A DNA stretch of 64,000 bases from Hydrogenovibrio sp965140365 (GTDB lineage: Bacteria; Pseudomonadota; Gammaproteobacteria; Thiomicrospirales; Thiomicrospiraceae): NCBI GenBank assembly GCA_965140365.1, contig OZ223196.1; one strand, 5' to 3'. Of the stretch, positions 16,551-25,926 are shown in pieces. Position 1 is the stretch's first letter. The number at the start of each line of letters is the position of its first letter. The notes below the pieces were generated by a model. That model had not been told where the DNA came from. It saw only the letters and a program-made list of their open reading frames with translations, and made no database searches. Both the position numbers and the translations under genes were made by a program.

Positions 16551-18284
16551 TCAAGGCTCCTTACCCGCTTCCATCGCCGCGTTCAAGGCCGCTTTTTCCT
16601 GGCGAATGCAACGAAACTTAATCCACAATCCAGTTAATAACACTGAAATAATCGGCCCGATAGAGGCCATCGACAGTATGCCGAACCCTTCGACCACCCC
16701 GACCGCTTGACCCAAGCCAAGTCCCATTGCCAGCACCAGCGGCACCGTCACCGGCCCGGTGGTCACTCCGGCGCTGTCCCAGGCAACGTTCACAAATTCT
16801 TCGGACGACAACACCGTCAGCACCAACGCCAACAAATAAGCCGGAATCAGCAACCAGGCCAGCGACCAGTCAAAAATGATTTTCGACACCCCGACCGCGA
16901 TGCCGACCCCCACCCCAAACGATACCGCCATCATCAGGGTTTGTTTTTTAAACGCGCCATTGGTCAGGCGCTCTACCGTCATGCCCAACGCATTCAGGGC
17001 CGGTTCGGCCAAGGTCGCACCAAAGCCGAGTGCAAACGCAAATAACACCGTAATGGCAATACCCATACTGAACCAATACAGCGGCGATTCTTTAATGGAT
17101 TCAATTCCGGTAAAGGCACCGGGAATCATTTCACCGGCCTGCCCGCCTAGCTTGGCCAACCCGTAGGTCAACCCGAGGTTGAAAATGATCATGCCCACCA
17201 CGGAAAACACCAGCCCCAGTATGACGACCTGTGCATTCTGCAAGCGATCCCGCAACAAAAACACCAGCACCAGCCCTAAAAACAAAACCAAAGGCACGAT
17301 GGCGCGAATCCCGGCAATGATTTCCACATAAGGCGTGGTTTCATACCAGAAAGACGGTGCTTTACTGATAAAGTGCGTCATCGCTTCAATTTCCGCCACC
17401 GACACCGTGCTGTGGATGTAAATGGCCAGCAACTGCACCCCCATAATCGGAAACAGGGACGCCAGGGTCACAATCCCAAAACCGGACAACGATTGGTTGC
17501 CGCTGCCCGCCGCCGAGGCAATGCCAATGCCCAGCGCCAACACCAGCGGCACCGTGACCGGTCCGGTGGTGACGGCACCACTGTCCCACGCCAACCCAAT
17601 CAAATGCACCAGTTCGGGGTGTTGCACACTGTAAAGCGTAATCAGCAACGTCGGAATCACCGTCAGGAAAATCAGCGGTTTCAGGCTCCAGTCGTAAATA
17701 AACCGTAAAGTACCGAGTACGGCCGCCAAGCCGACGCCGCCGCCGACCACCAGCACCAACATCCCCGGCCAGTGATTCAGCAGGGCGTACAAATAGGGTG
17801 CGCCGCGCGGATCGACATTGGCACCGGCGGCCTTCAAAGCGCCGATGGCCGGTTCGGCAAACGTCACGCCAATGCCCAGCAGAAAGGCAATCAACAGCAC
17901 CACCGGCAAGGTCGATTTTTGCGGTAACTTATTACCGATCACCTCCCCGAATGGCATCAATCCAAGTCGCAACCCTTCCATAAAAAACATCAACCCGAAA
18001 ATCACCGCCAACATGCCGCCGAGAATAATGGACGCATCCACCACAGGCTGTCGCAGAATCAGAATTTGAAACAGCGCCAGATAAATCGTCAAGGGCATCA
18101 CAGCCTTTAACTGCTCAAAGACCTTGGATTGCAGATAAGGTCGCAACAAACGATACGCATCGACCGGTTTGATTTGGAATTTTTGATACGCCGCTTCAGG
18201 CGAATGGGTCAGTTCGTTGTAGGTAATGACTTTGGTGTTGAAACGTTCGTGTTGAACAATGTCGTGAAACGGGACCTTTTTCAT
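16551..18284 (-). CDS. DUF1538 membrane protein, tandem repeat
   Basis: 577 aa integral membrane protein with about twelve or more hydrophobic segments in two homologous halves. Each half carries a FAEPA or LAEPAL motif followed by Gly-rich helices, and a DSGAVTTGPVTVPLVLALG or DSAGVTTGPVTVPLVLAMG block (about residues 235 and 515). This duplication is typical of DUF1538. The protein is probably a transporter; the substrate is unknown. It heads an operon with two PII-like genes. The AT-rich 260 bases upstream (18285-18546) hold its promoter but no other gene. Confidence 0.85.
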   Translation of the reverse strand: MKKVPFHDIVQHERFNTKVITYNELTHSPEAAYQKFQIKPVDAYRLLRPYLQSKVFEQLKAVMPLTIYLALFQILILRQPVVDASIILGGMLAVIFGLMFFMEGLRLGLMPFGEVIGNKLPQKSTLPVVLLIAFLLGIGVTFAEPAIGALKAAGANVDPRGAPYLYALLNHWPGMLVLVVGGGVGLAAVLGTLRFIYDWSLKPLIFLTVIPTLLITLYSVQHPELVHLIGLAWDSGAVTTGPVTVPLVLALGIGIASAAGSGNQSLSGFGIVTLASLFPIMGVQLLAIYIHSTVSVAEIEAMTHFISKAPSFWYETTPYVEIIAGIRAIVPLVLFLGLVLVFLLRDRLQNAQVVILGLVFSVVGMIIFNLGLTYGLAKLGGQAGEMIPGAFTGIESIKESPLYWFSMGIAITVLFAFALGFGATLAEPALNALGMTVERLTNGAFKKQTLMMAVSFGVGVGIAVGVSKIIFDWSLAWLLIPAYLLALVLTVLSSEEFVNVAWDSAGVTTGPVTVPLVLAMGLGLGQAVGVVEGFGILSMASIGPIISVLLTGLWIKFRCIRQEKAALNAAMEAGKEP

Positions 18285-18546
18285 GGGTCGAGAGTGCCTT
18301 AAGGGTTATTTTTATTGGGTTTTTAATGATTGATTAAAATGAATATTAAAACTTAATAATAGGTTGTTTTTATTATTTAAAATGCTGTTCATACCGGGTT
18401 ATGCATAATGCTTGCAATCTTAGCAGGGAAATTTGCAAAGATAAACCAATCTAAACCGCTTCGCACTGACCACTTGCGACATCTGCAAAACGGCCAGGCC
18501 TTTATACCCTTCAGGGTGTGGCGGTTGTGCCTCTCGACATTTCCGG

Positions 18547-19155
18547 TTACAGCGTTTTCAGCTGCTCAACCAGAGCCTGCACCGCTTTCGCACGATGGCT
18601 GACCTGATTTTTTACCGCTTTCGGCAGCTCCGCCACCGCACAGTCATGAGACGCCATCCAAATCAACGGGTCATAACCAAAGCCGCCGTCGCCACGCGGT
18701 TCGGTCAAGACCTCACCACACCACTGCCCCAGGCCGATAACCGGCACCGGGTCTTCGCTGTGACGCACAAACGCCATGGCGCAGTAATAGCAGGCCTGGC
18801 GGTTTTCCACATCCGCCATTTCGTCCAGCAATTTCTGGTTATTCAAAGCATCGGAGGCTGGGTGGCCGTGGTACCCTTCTGCATAACGCGCCGAGTAAAT
18901 CCCCGGCCGTCCTTGCAAGGCATCCACTTCCAGACCAGAGTCGTCGGCGATGGCCGGTAAGCCGGTTTTCGCGCTGGCAAAACGGGCTTTGATAATGGCG
19001 TTTTCAATAAAACTCAAACCGTCTTCCACCGCTTCTTCGGCGAAGAATTCCGATTGCGCACGCACCTGACACCCCAACGGGGCCAGGAGTTCGCGCATTT
19101 CCGTCAACTTACCGGCGTTGCCGGTCGCCAGTACCAGTTCGCGCGGCATCGTCAT
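18547..19155 (-). CDS. rdgB: XTP/dITP diphosphatase (non-canonical purine NTP pyrophosphatase)
   Basis: 202 aa. It hydrolyses dITP and XTP to monophosphates, keeping deaminated purines out of DNA. The HAM1 motifs are LATGNAGKLTEM at the N-terminus, ADDSGLEVDALQGRPGIYSARYA in the middle, and GDGGFGYDPL plus SHRAKA near the end. It starts one base after the rph stop, a common rph-rdgB pairing. Confidence 0.95.
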   Translation of the reverse strand: MTMPRELVLATGNAGKLTEMRELLAPLGCQVRAQSEFFAEEAVEDGLSFIENAIIKARFASAKTGLPAIADDSGLEVDALQGRPGIYSARYAEGYHGHPASDALNNQKLLDEMADVENRQACYYCAMAFVRHSEDPVPVIGLGQWCGEVLTEPRGDGGFGYDPLIWMASHDCAVAELPKAVKNQVSHRAKAVQALVEQLKTL

Positions 19156-19156
19156 C

Positions 19157-19876
19157 TCAAACGCCCGCCAGCATGTTTTTCTGCAAACCGATCAGTTCCT
19201 GAATGCCTTTTTGCCCCAAAGCAATCATCGCATTCATTTCGTCCAACGAGTAAGGTTCCGCTTCCGCCGTGCCTTGTACTTCGATAAAACGACCGTCTTC
19301 GGTCATCACCAGGTTCATATCGGTTTCGGCATTGGAATCTTCCGCATAATCCAAATCCAGCACCGGCGTGCCTTGATAAATGCCGACCGAAACCGAACCG
19401 ACATGATGCAGAATCGGGCTTTCCGTCAAAGTGCCTTTGGCGATCAAACGCTCCACCGCCAAAGCCAAGGCCGCAAAACCGCCGGTAATGGAAGCAGTGC
19501 GCGTGCCGCCATCGGCTTGGATCACATCGCAATCCACCACAATGGTTCTTTCGCCCAGTTTTTTCATGTCCACACCGGCGCGCAATGAACGGCCAATCAA
19601 ACGCTGAATTTCCACCGTGCGCCCGCCTTGTTTACCGGCGTTGGCCTCACGGCGCATTCGGCTGTCGGTCGAACGCGGCAACATACCGTATTCCGCGGTA
19701 ATCCACCCTTGGCTCTGGCCTTTCAGAAACGGCGGCACCTTTTCTTCCACGGTGGCATTGCAAATCACTTTGGTTTCGCCAAACTCAATCAACACGGACC
19801 CTTCCGCATGCTTGGTAAAATCTTTGGTCAAGGTCACGGGTCTTAATTGATCGGTCTCTCTGCCACTTGGTCTCAT
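19157..19876 (-). CDS. rph: Ribonuclease PH
   Basis: 239 aa from the ATG at 19876, which follows AAGGAAGGAAAG. An upstream TTG or ATG would add eleven unlikely residues. RNase PH trims tRNA 3' ends phosphorolytically. Visible features are MRPSGRETDQLRPV, the KQGGRTVEIQRLIGRSLR region, and VDCDVIQADGGTRTASITGG. It is divergent from yicC across a 160-base promoter region, a frequently conserved arrangement. Confidence 0.95.
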   Translation of the reverse strand: MRPSGRETDQLRPVTLTKDFTKHAEGSVLIEFGETKVICNATVEEKVPPFLKGQSQGWITAEYGMLPRSTDSRMRREANAGKQGGRTVEIQRLIGRSLRAGVDMKKLGERTIVVDCDVIQADGGTRTASITGGFAALALAVERLIAKGTLTESPILHHVGSVSVGIYQGTPVLDLDYAEDSNAETDMNLVMTEDGRFIEVQGTAEAEPYSLDEMNAMIALGQKGIQELIGLQKNMLAGV

Positions 19877-20039
19877 AGTCTTTCCTTCCTTTCGATGTTG
19901 CCTCGACAATTAAAACCGCCGATGGCCTGCAAAACGTGCCATAAATCTTTAAAATGGTGGCAATTATACCAATCCCAATCCGTGTACCGTCAAAAAATCC
20001 GGACCGGACGACTCGGCACATGGCCATAAGGATACACAC

Positions 20040-20897
20040 ATGAAAAGTATGACCGCCTTTTTCATTCATCCACAGTCATTCGACTGGGGGTCACTGCGTT
20101 GGGAGATGCGCTCCGTCAATCATCGCTACCTGGAATTGCACTTTAAATTGCCTGACGCCGCCAAATCGTTAGAGCCCGCTATTCGGGAAGCCGTTAAACC
20201 GTTTTTGGCGCGCGGCAAGGTGGAGCTGCAATTGCAGTTGTCCCAAACGCCCACTCTTGAGGACTTCACCGTCAACCAGTCCATGCTCGCTGGCCTGACC
20301 GACGCCATCAACCAGATTCAAACCGCTCTGCCGGAAGCCACGCAGGTCAACCCGGTGGAATTGCTGAAATGGCCAGGCCTGGTGGAAACCGACTCGAACA
20401 ACACCCTTCACGCCGACAACATTCTCGCCGCCCTCAACAATGGTTTGAGCGAATTCGACCAGATTCGGCAGCGCGAAGGCGACGCCTTGAGCCAAGTGAT
20501 TGACCAAAAAGTGCAGGCCATCCGCGGGCACGTCGCTCAGGCACGCCAGCTTTTACCGGACATTCGCCAGCACTACGCCGACCAACTGAAACAACGCATC
20601 GCCGACCACACCGACGCACTGGACGAAGGACGTTTTCACCAGGAAATCGCCATTCAAGCCCAGAAGATGGATGTCGCCGAAGAGCTGGACCGTTTGGAAA
20701 CCCACTTGAATGAAGTGGAACGATTACGGCATGAGCCCGGACTTATCGGGCGGCGACTGGACTTTTTAATGCAGGAACTGAACCGCGAAGCCAACACGCT
20801 CGGCGCCAAATCCATCGACAGCCGAACCGCCCAAATTGGCGTAGAACTGAAAGTATTGATTGAACAGATTCGCGAACAAGTCCAAAATGTCGAATAA
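20040..20897 (+). CDS. yicC: YicC-family endoribonuclease
   Basis: 285 aa, usual length. It begins MKSMTAFF and carries SVNHRYLELHFKLP, with the C-terminal block GRRLDFLMQELNREANTLGAKS that defines the family. YicC/YloC proteins cleave RNA and influence small-RNA decay. It is divergent from rph, as in many proteobacteria. One palindrome copy is read as Pro-Gly-Leu at about residue 113. Confidence 0.93.
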   Translation: MKSMTAFFIHPQSFDWGSLRWEMRSVNHRYLELHFKLPDAAKSLEPAIREAVKPFLARGKVELQLQLSQTPTLEDFTVNQSMLAGLTDAINQIQTALPEATQVNPVELLKWPGLVETDSNNTLHADNILAALNNGLSEFDQIRQREGDALSQVIDQKVQAIRGHVAQARQLLPDIRQHYADQLKQRIADHTDALDEGRFHQEIAIQAQKMDVAEELDRLETHLNEVERLRHEPGLIGRRLDFLMQELNREANTLGAKSIDSRTAQIGVELKVLIEQIREQVQNVE

Positions 20898-20918
20898 CCA
20901 CCTCATCGAGCCAACACT

Positions 20919-21554
20919 ATGCATGATTTGATACAGCAGTTCATTATCCTTTGGGCCGTCATTGACCCGATTGGCACCATTCCGGTCTTCCTCGCGGTCG
21001 CGGCGGGTTACACCGCCGTTCAGCAACGCAAACTGGCGCTCTTCGCCATCGTTACCTCTGCCGGCGTATTGCTGTTTTTCATCATTGCCGGTCAATTGCT
21101 GCTGGAATCGATGAACATTGCCTTGTCGGCCTTTCAAATCGCCGGCGGTATCGTATTGTTTTTATTCGCGTTGACGATGATTTTCGGCGACAGCAAACCC
21201 CAGGAAGAAAAAGAATTGCTCGCCCAACAAGAGGCCCGTTCAGGCTCGCCGGTCAATCACGCCATTTTTCCGCTGGCCATTCCATCCATCGCGTCACCGG
21301 GCGCCATGATGGCGGTGGTCATGCTCACCGACAATCACCGTTTTGAAGTTATGGAACAGGGCGTCACCACCGGTTTGATGTTATTGGTGTTGCTCATTAC
21401 GTTTGTGCTGCTGCTGGGTGCCACCTTTATCCACCGCTTGATTGGCGACGCCGGTGCCAGCGTCATCAGCCGGGTCATGGGGTTGATTCTCGCCGCCGTC
21501 GCCACCAACAGCATTTTGGAAGGCATTAAAACCTATTTTGCGCTAAGTATATGA
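20919..21554 (+). CDS. MarC-family integral membrane protein
   Basis: 211 aa with six predicted hydrophobic segments. It starts in the family style (LIQQFIILWAVIDPIGTIPVFLAV) and carries FPLAIPSIASPGAMMAVVML and a C-terminal VISRVMGLILAAVATNSILEGI. MarC/YhgN proteins sit in the inner membrane, and their transport role is unsettled. It follows yicC by 21 bases and may be co-transcribed. Confidence 0.9.
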   Translation: MHDLIQQFIILWAVIDPIGTIPVFLAVAAGYTAVQQRKLALFAIVTSAGVLLFFIIAGQLLLESMNIALSAFQIAGGIVLFLFALTMIFGDSKPQEEKELLAQQEARSGSPVNHAIFPLAIPSIASPGAMMAVVMLTDNHRFEVMEQGVTTGLMLLVLLITFVLLLGATFIHRLIGDAGASVISRVMGLILAAVATNSILEGIKTYFALSI

Positions 21555-21725
21555 AACCGTGCGGGATACTGAAGCTACAAGCCTTGTCGACCCGCCCAAA
21601 AAAACTTTTGCAGCCATAAGGATTCTTTCTTGACCTCAATCAAGATTTTTATTTGAAATTTGCCCTTAACGCCAGTATAGTTCGAAACTGTTGTAAGGAT
21701 TCACAACTCATCTGAGGAATAAGAA

Positions 21726-21935
21726 ATGAGCAATTTAATGAAAATGATCGGCGTCCTTTTGATCACTGTGGTCATCCCTCTCGCCGTTTTACTAGGTATC
21801 TGGGCCGGCTATTTGCCACAGTCCCTACAAGTCGGCATCGGCATGTTCGGCGTTGTGGCTGCGATTGTGACGATTGTTGTCGGTAATCTATACTTGATCT
21901 ACAGCGACATCAAAACCAAGCGTTACTCGAAATAA
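21726..21935 (+). CDS. Small two-helix membrane protein, unknown
   Basis: 69 aa with two hydrophobic helices (MIGVLLITVVIPLAVLLGIWAG and VGIGMFGVVAAIVTIVVGNLYLIY) and a positively charged tail DIKTKRYSK. A GAGG site precedes the ATG, and a strong terminator follows after 25 bases, so this is a free-standing expressed gene. I do not recognise a family. Confidence 0.72.
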   Translation: MSNLMKMIGVLLITVVIPLAVLLGIWAGYLPQSLQVGIGMFGVVAAIVTIVVGNLYLIYSDIKTKRYSK

Positions 21936-21960
21936 TTTCGTTTTCATTTCGCTGATTTAA

Positions 21961-21988
21961 AAAGCCCGGCCATTTGCCGGGCTTTTTG
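21961..21988 (+). terminator. Intrinsic terminator
   Basis: AAAGCCCGGC and GCCGGGCTTT form a ten-base-pair stem with a short loop and a following T-run. It ends the small membrane protein gene. Confidence 0.9.
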
Positions 21989-22188
21989 TTTTCGTCCACC
22001 TTTACCAATAATCCCGTCTTTTGTATCGATTTGATTTCCCGTATAATTCGCGTAATGGCCTTCACCCGCCAACCATTCATCCGCGTTCAACAAAATATCA
22101 AGACTTCGACGCTCGATACGATATATAAAGTACATGAAACATAGCAGAACCCGGTTGATAACCCCCAATTTTTACATAAGACACCATA

Positions 22189-24606
22189 ATGAACGACGAG
22201 ACACAAAACAGCACACCTGAACAAGAGCCCGAACAGGCTCCGAAAAAAAAGCGTAAGCATTTCAAGCGTTTTTTCTGGATTTCCACTTTTTTGGGTGCCA
22301 TCGTCGCCCCACTCGTCGCCGTGATTGTTTATGCCGTGACCATCTATCCGACCCTGCCCGACGCCTCCGCGCTGAAAGAAGTGACCTATCAAGTTCCCTT
22401 AAAAATCGTCACGCGTGACGGACAACTGATCAGTGAAATCGGTACCAAAAAACGCATTCCATTGGATTACTCCGAAATTCCGGAACGTATGACACAAGCG
22501 ATTATTTCGTCGGAAGATGAAAACTTCTTCGAGCACGGCGGCGTGGACTTCAAAGGCTTGGCGCGTGCCGCCTACGAGCTGATTACCACCGGCAGCAAAC
22601 AATCCGGCGGTTCCACCATCACCATGCAGGTGGCCCGTAACTTCTTCCTGAGTAAAAAGAAAACCTACCTGCGTAAATTCAACGAAATCGTGCTGTCCTA
22701 TAAAATCGAACACCAGATCTCCAAGCAGGAAATTCTGGCGATTTATCTGAATAAAATTTTCCTTGGCTACCGCTCTTACGGCGTGGCCGCCGCGGCACAA
22801 ACCTATTACGGCAAACCCATCAATCAACTGTCGCTGGACGAATACGCCATGATTGCCGGCTTGCCGAAGGCACCGTCCCGCTACAACCCGATTTATAACC
22901 CGGAAAGAGCTAAACTGCGCCGTAACTACGTTTTGCGCCGCATGTACGAAAACCATTACATCACCGAAGAACAGATGAAACAAGCTCAGGCCGTGCCGGT
23001 GCATGCCAGACTGACCGGTGCCCGCATTGATATTGAAGCCGGTTACGTGGCGGAAATGGCGCGCAGCTTCGCCATCGACAACTTCGGGGAAGACGCGCTG
23101 AAAAACGGTTTGACCATTGTGACCACCATCGACAGCCAATTGCAGAACACCGCTAATATTTCTGTCCGAAACGGCTTGCAGGATTACGAACGTCGCCACG
23201 GTTATCGCGGCCCAATCAAACACGTCGCGCCGACCTTATTGACCGACAAGGAACAGTTACTGGAAACCCTCGACCCAATCCAGAAGTTCGGTTATCTGGA
23301 AACCGGCGTGGTGCTTCGGGTCACCCAAAACACCGCCGACGTGTTGATTTCCAACGGCGAAGAAACCCAGTTGAAACTGGAAAACATGTTGTGGGCGGCA
23401 CCTTACATCGATGTCAACAAAACCGGCTCCGAACCACAATCCGTCGCCGATGTGTTGAAACGCGGCGATGTGATTTATCTGCAAAAACTCGACGGCCAAT
23501 GGCGTTTGGCGCAAGACCCGAAAACCGAAGCCGCCTTGGTGTCGGTTGACCCAAGCAACGGCCGCATCATTTCATTAGTCGGCGGGTTTGATTATTTCCG
23601 CAGCAAATTCAACCGCGTCATCCAGGCAGTGCGTCAGGTCGGTTCCAATGTGAAACCCTTCCTCTACTCCGCCGGTTTGAACAAAGGCCTGACCGCCGCT
23701 ACCATCATCAACGATGCGCCGGTGGTCTTCCACGACCGCGCGTTGGAAGACACCTGGCGTCCGGAAAACTACTCCGGGCGTTTCTATGGCCCGACCCGTT
23801 TGAGAATGGCACTGGCCCATTCTCGAAACCTGGTTTCGATTCGACTTTTACAGCAAATCGGCATTCGTTACGCGGTCAATTATCTGGAACGCTTCGGCTT
23901 TCCGCCTGACCAATTAAATGCCCATCGTGACCTGTCACTGGCACTTGGCTCCGTCCAACTCACGCCGTTGCAAGTCGTACGCGGCTACGCTACCTTTGCC
24001 AACACCGGTTATTTAATCGAGCCGTACCTGATTGAATCGGTGCAAGATTTCAGCGGCCAGACCATCTACCAGGCCCAACCACAACGCGCCTGTAACGCTC
24101 AATGTGTGGAAGACGACCCGCAAAATGCGCCGCGCGTCATCACCCCGCAAAATGCCTACATCATGACGTCGATGATGCAGGACGTCATCAATCACGGGTC
24201 GGGGCGCAAGGCCAAAGTATTACAGCGTAACGACATCGCCGGGAAAACCGGCACCACCAATGATCAAAAAGACGCCTGGTTCTCTGGCTTTAATCCGGAC
24301 ATCGCCACCACCGTCTGGGTCGGCTTCGACACCCCGACCACACTGGGACGTTCCGAAGTCGGCGGCCGCGCGGCCTTGCCGATTTGGATCGATTATATGC
24401 GCGAAGCCTTAAAGCCTTACCCAAATGCCCCTTTCGGCTTACCGGAAGGCTTAGTGAATGTGCCGATTGACCGTTCAACCGGCCTGGCGGTTCCGGCGGA
24501 TACTCCGGGTGCGTTCTTTGAAATTTTCCGCGAGCAGAATGCGCCGGAAATTCCCGACATCTCCGAGACCAAAATGGAGCAAATCACCCAGGAACTGTTC
24601 GACTGA
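22189..24606 (+). CDS. mrcA: Penicillin-binding protein 1A, bifunctional
   Basis: 805 aa. It polymerises and cross-links peptidoglycan in the periplasm. After a basic cytoplasmic tail and one membrane helix (about 31-52) comes the GT51 glycosyltransferase domain with ISSEDENFFEHGGVD and GGSTITMQVARNFFL. An OB-like insert follows, then the transpeptidase domain with SNVK (nucleophile serine), SRN and KTGTT motifs. The length is close to that of other PBP1a proteins. Confidence 0.96.
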   Translation: MNDETQNSTPEQEPEQAPKKKRKHFKRFFWISTFLGAIVAPLVAVIVYAVTIYPTLPDASALKEVTYQVPLKIVTRDGQLISEIGTKKRIPLDYSEIPERMTQAIISSEDENFFEHGGVDFKGLARAAYELITTGSKQSGGSTITMQVARNFFLSKKKTYLRKFNEIVLSYKIEHQISKQEILAIYLNKIFLGYRSYGVAAAAQTYYGKPINQLSLDEYAMIAGLPKAPSRYNPIYNPERAKLRRNYVLRRMYENHYITEEQMKQAQAVPVHARLTGARIDIEAGYVAEMARSFAIDNFGEDALKNGLTIVTTIDSQLQNTANISVRNGLQDYERRHGYRGPIKHVAPTLLTDKEQLLETLDPIQKFGYLETGVVLRVTQNTADVLISNGEETQLKLENMLWAAPYIDVNKTGSEPQSVADVLKRGDVIYLQKLDGQWRLAQDPKTEAALVSVDPSNGRIISLVGGFDYFRSKFNRVIQAVRQVGSNVKPFLYSAGLNKGLTAATIINDAPVVFHDRALEDTWRPENYSGRFYGPTRLRMALAHSRNLVSIRLLQQIGIRYAVNYLERFGFPPDQLNAHRDLSLALGSVQLTPLQVVRGYATFANTGYLIEPYLIESVQDFSGQTIYQAQPQRACNAQCVEDDPQNAPRVITPQNAYIMTSMMQDVINHGSGRKAKVLQRNDIAGKTGTTNDQKDAWFSGFNPDIATTVWVGFDTPTTLGRSEVGGRAALPIWIDYMREALKPYPNAPFGLPEGLVNVPIDRSTGLAVPADTPGAFFEIFREQNAPEIPDISETKMEQITQELFD

Positions 24607-24647
24607 TCGGTCACAGTTCCGACCGCACATTCAGCAAAGGAGTGACT

Positions 24648-25520
24648 ATGAACTGGCAAGCCCTTTCCGAATCCATCGCCCTGAGCACCGGGCGTCCGTT
24701 CGACATCGAAAGCGCCGCACCGGTCTCGGGCGGTGACATCCATCATTCCTACCATCTGCACACCGCGCAAGGCGAGTTTTTTCTCAAGACCAACCTCGAC
24801 CACCTGTCGCACTTGTTTGAAACCGAGGCCAACAGCCTCAATGCCTTGGCAAACACCCTGAGCGTACGAGTTCCGAAAGTAATCGCCACCGGCATCGAAA
24901 ACGGCCAGGCCTGGCTGGTTTTGGAATATCTGCCACTGACGTCACGTGGCGACGACGAACAGCGCGGCAAAGACTTGGCCTTACTGCACCACCAAGTCAA
25001 CCCAGACAAGCGGTTCGGTTGGCCGGAAGACAACTACATCGGTCATACCGTGCAACCTAATACCTGGTCCGAAGACTGGGTGACGTTTTACGGGCAACAA
25101 CGACTGGCACACCAGCTCACCCTGGCGCACGAGCAAGGCGCGTCCGATAGTCTGGTGGAACAAGGACACGCCTTAATTGAAGTCTTGCCAAAGTTTTTCG
25201 ACGACTACCAACCGGAAGCCTCGCCCTTGCACGGCGACCTCTGGGGCGGCAACAGCGCCTTTACCACTGACGGCGAGGCGGTGTTTTTCGACCCGGCCAG
25301 TTACTACGGCGACCGCGAAGCCGATTTGGCGATGACCGAACTGTTCGGCGGTTTTTCACCCGAATTCTATGCCGGTTATAACAGCGTTTTCCCGCTGGAT
25401 AAAGGCTATGTCAAGCGTAAAGAGCTTTATAACCTCTACCATGTGTTAAACCATTTCACACTGTTCGGCGGCGGTTATCAACAACAGGCCGACCGAATGA
25501 TTCAAAGCCTTTTAAAATGA
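24648..25520 (+). CDS. Fructosamine-3-kinase family protein
   Basis: 290 aa from the ATG at 24648, which follows AAAGGAGTG; a GTG at 24642 overlaps that ribosome site. Protein-kinase-like fold: SGGDIHHSYHL near the glycine-rich loop, FFLKTN with the ATP lysine, LHGDLWGGN as catalytic loop and FDPASYYGDREADLAM as metal-binding region. Family members phosphorylate ketosamines on glycated proteins, aiding deglycation. It carries one palindrome copy read as Gln-Ala-Trp. Confidence 0.9.
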   Translation: MNWQALSESIALSTGRPFDIESAAPVSGGDIHHSYHLHTAQGEFFLKTNLDHLSHLFETEANSLNALANTLSVRVPKVIATGIENGQAWLVLEYLPLTSRGDDEQRGKDLALLHHQVNPDKRFGWPEDNYIGHTVQPNTWSEDWVTFYGQQRLAHQLTLAHEQGASDSLVEQGHALIEVLPKFFDDYQPEASPLHGDLWGGNSAFTTDGEAVFFDPASYYGDREADLAMTELFGGFSPEFYAGYNSVFPLDKGYVKRKELYNLYHVLNHFTLFGGGYQQQADRMIQSLLK

Positions 25521-25635
25521 CCCTCTAAAGTGAGCCTCTTCATCGGTGAACGGGGATGTTGACTCTCCATCTGCTCGGTCCAGAATTAATGGAGGTTCCC
25601 TTGTTCAATTTGATAAAATAGCCGCCACTGACATC

Positions 25636-25898
25636 GGGCACCTCGAATACCCTCCAGTGAGATTCTGCGGGACTAAAAGGCCGCTTATTCTAGGCGCGGC
25701 TCGCCGACCTTAGTCACTCTAAGGTCAAGAGTCGTAACAACGAAGAAGCGGCCTTTTAGCCTCGCCCGAAGGGGCTTAGCCAAGTTCGTCAGCTCGGCGT
25801 TATGACGCTTTGAAATGTCTAGACATTCCTGCAGCGCCATGCCTTGACCTGACAAACTTGGCGTTGCCAGAATCCACTGGGGGGTATTCGAGGTGCCC
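25636..25898. mobile_element. 263-bp MITE-like element with nested hairpins
   Basis: The ends are near-perfect inverted repeats of about 31 bp beginning GGGCACCTCGAATACCC, with one substitution and one indel. Inside is a 14-bp perfect stem (25673-25686 with 25746-25759). It encloses an 8-bp perfect hairpin (25706-25713 with 25719-25726). A second stem, 13 of 14 matched (25779-25792 with 25849-25862), encloses the palindrome AATGTCTAGACATT at 25814-25827. No coding sequence is apparent and no clear target duplication is visible. It lies just upstream of adk. Confidence 0.75.
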
Positions 25899-25926
25899 TA
25901 TCTACAACCTAAAGCGAGAACTGATT

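Noticed and set aside
25673..25862. Integron attC site inside the 263-bp element
   Set aside because: The nested stems recall an attC site, but no GTTRRRY core boxes or cassette genes are visible, and the outer repeats fit a transposon.
25810..25926. N-terminal extension of adk from within the inverted-repeat element
   Set aside because: The conserved adenylate kinase start MKFILLGAPG is at 25927; the open frame upstream is incidental.
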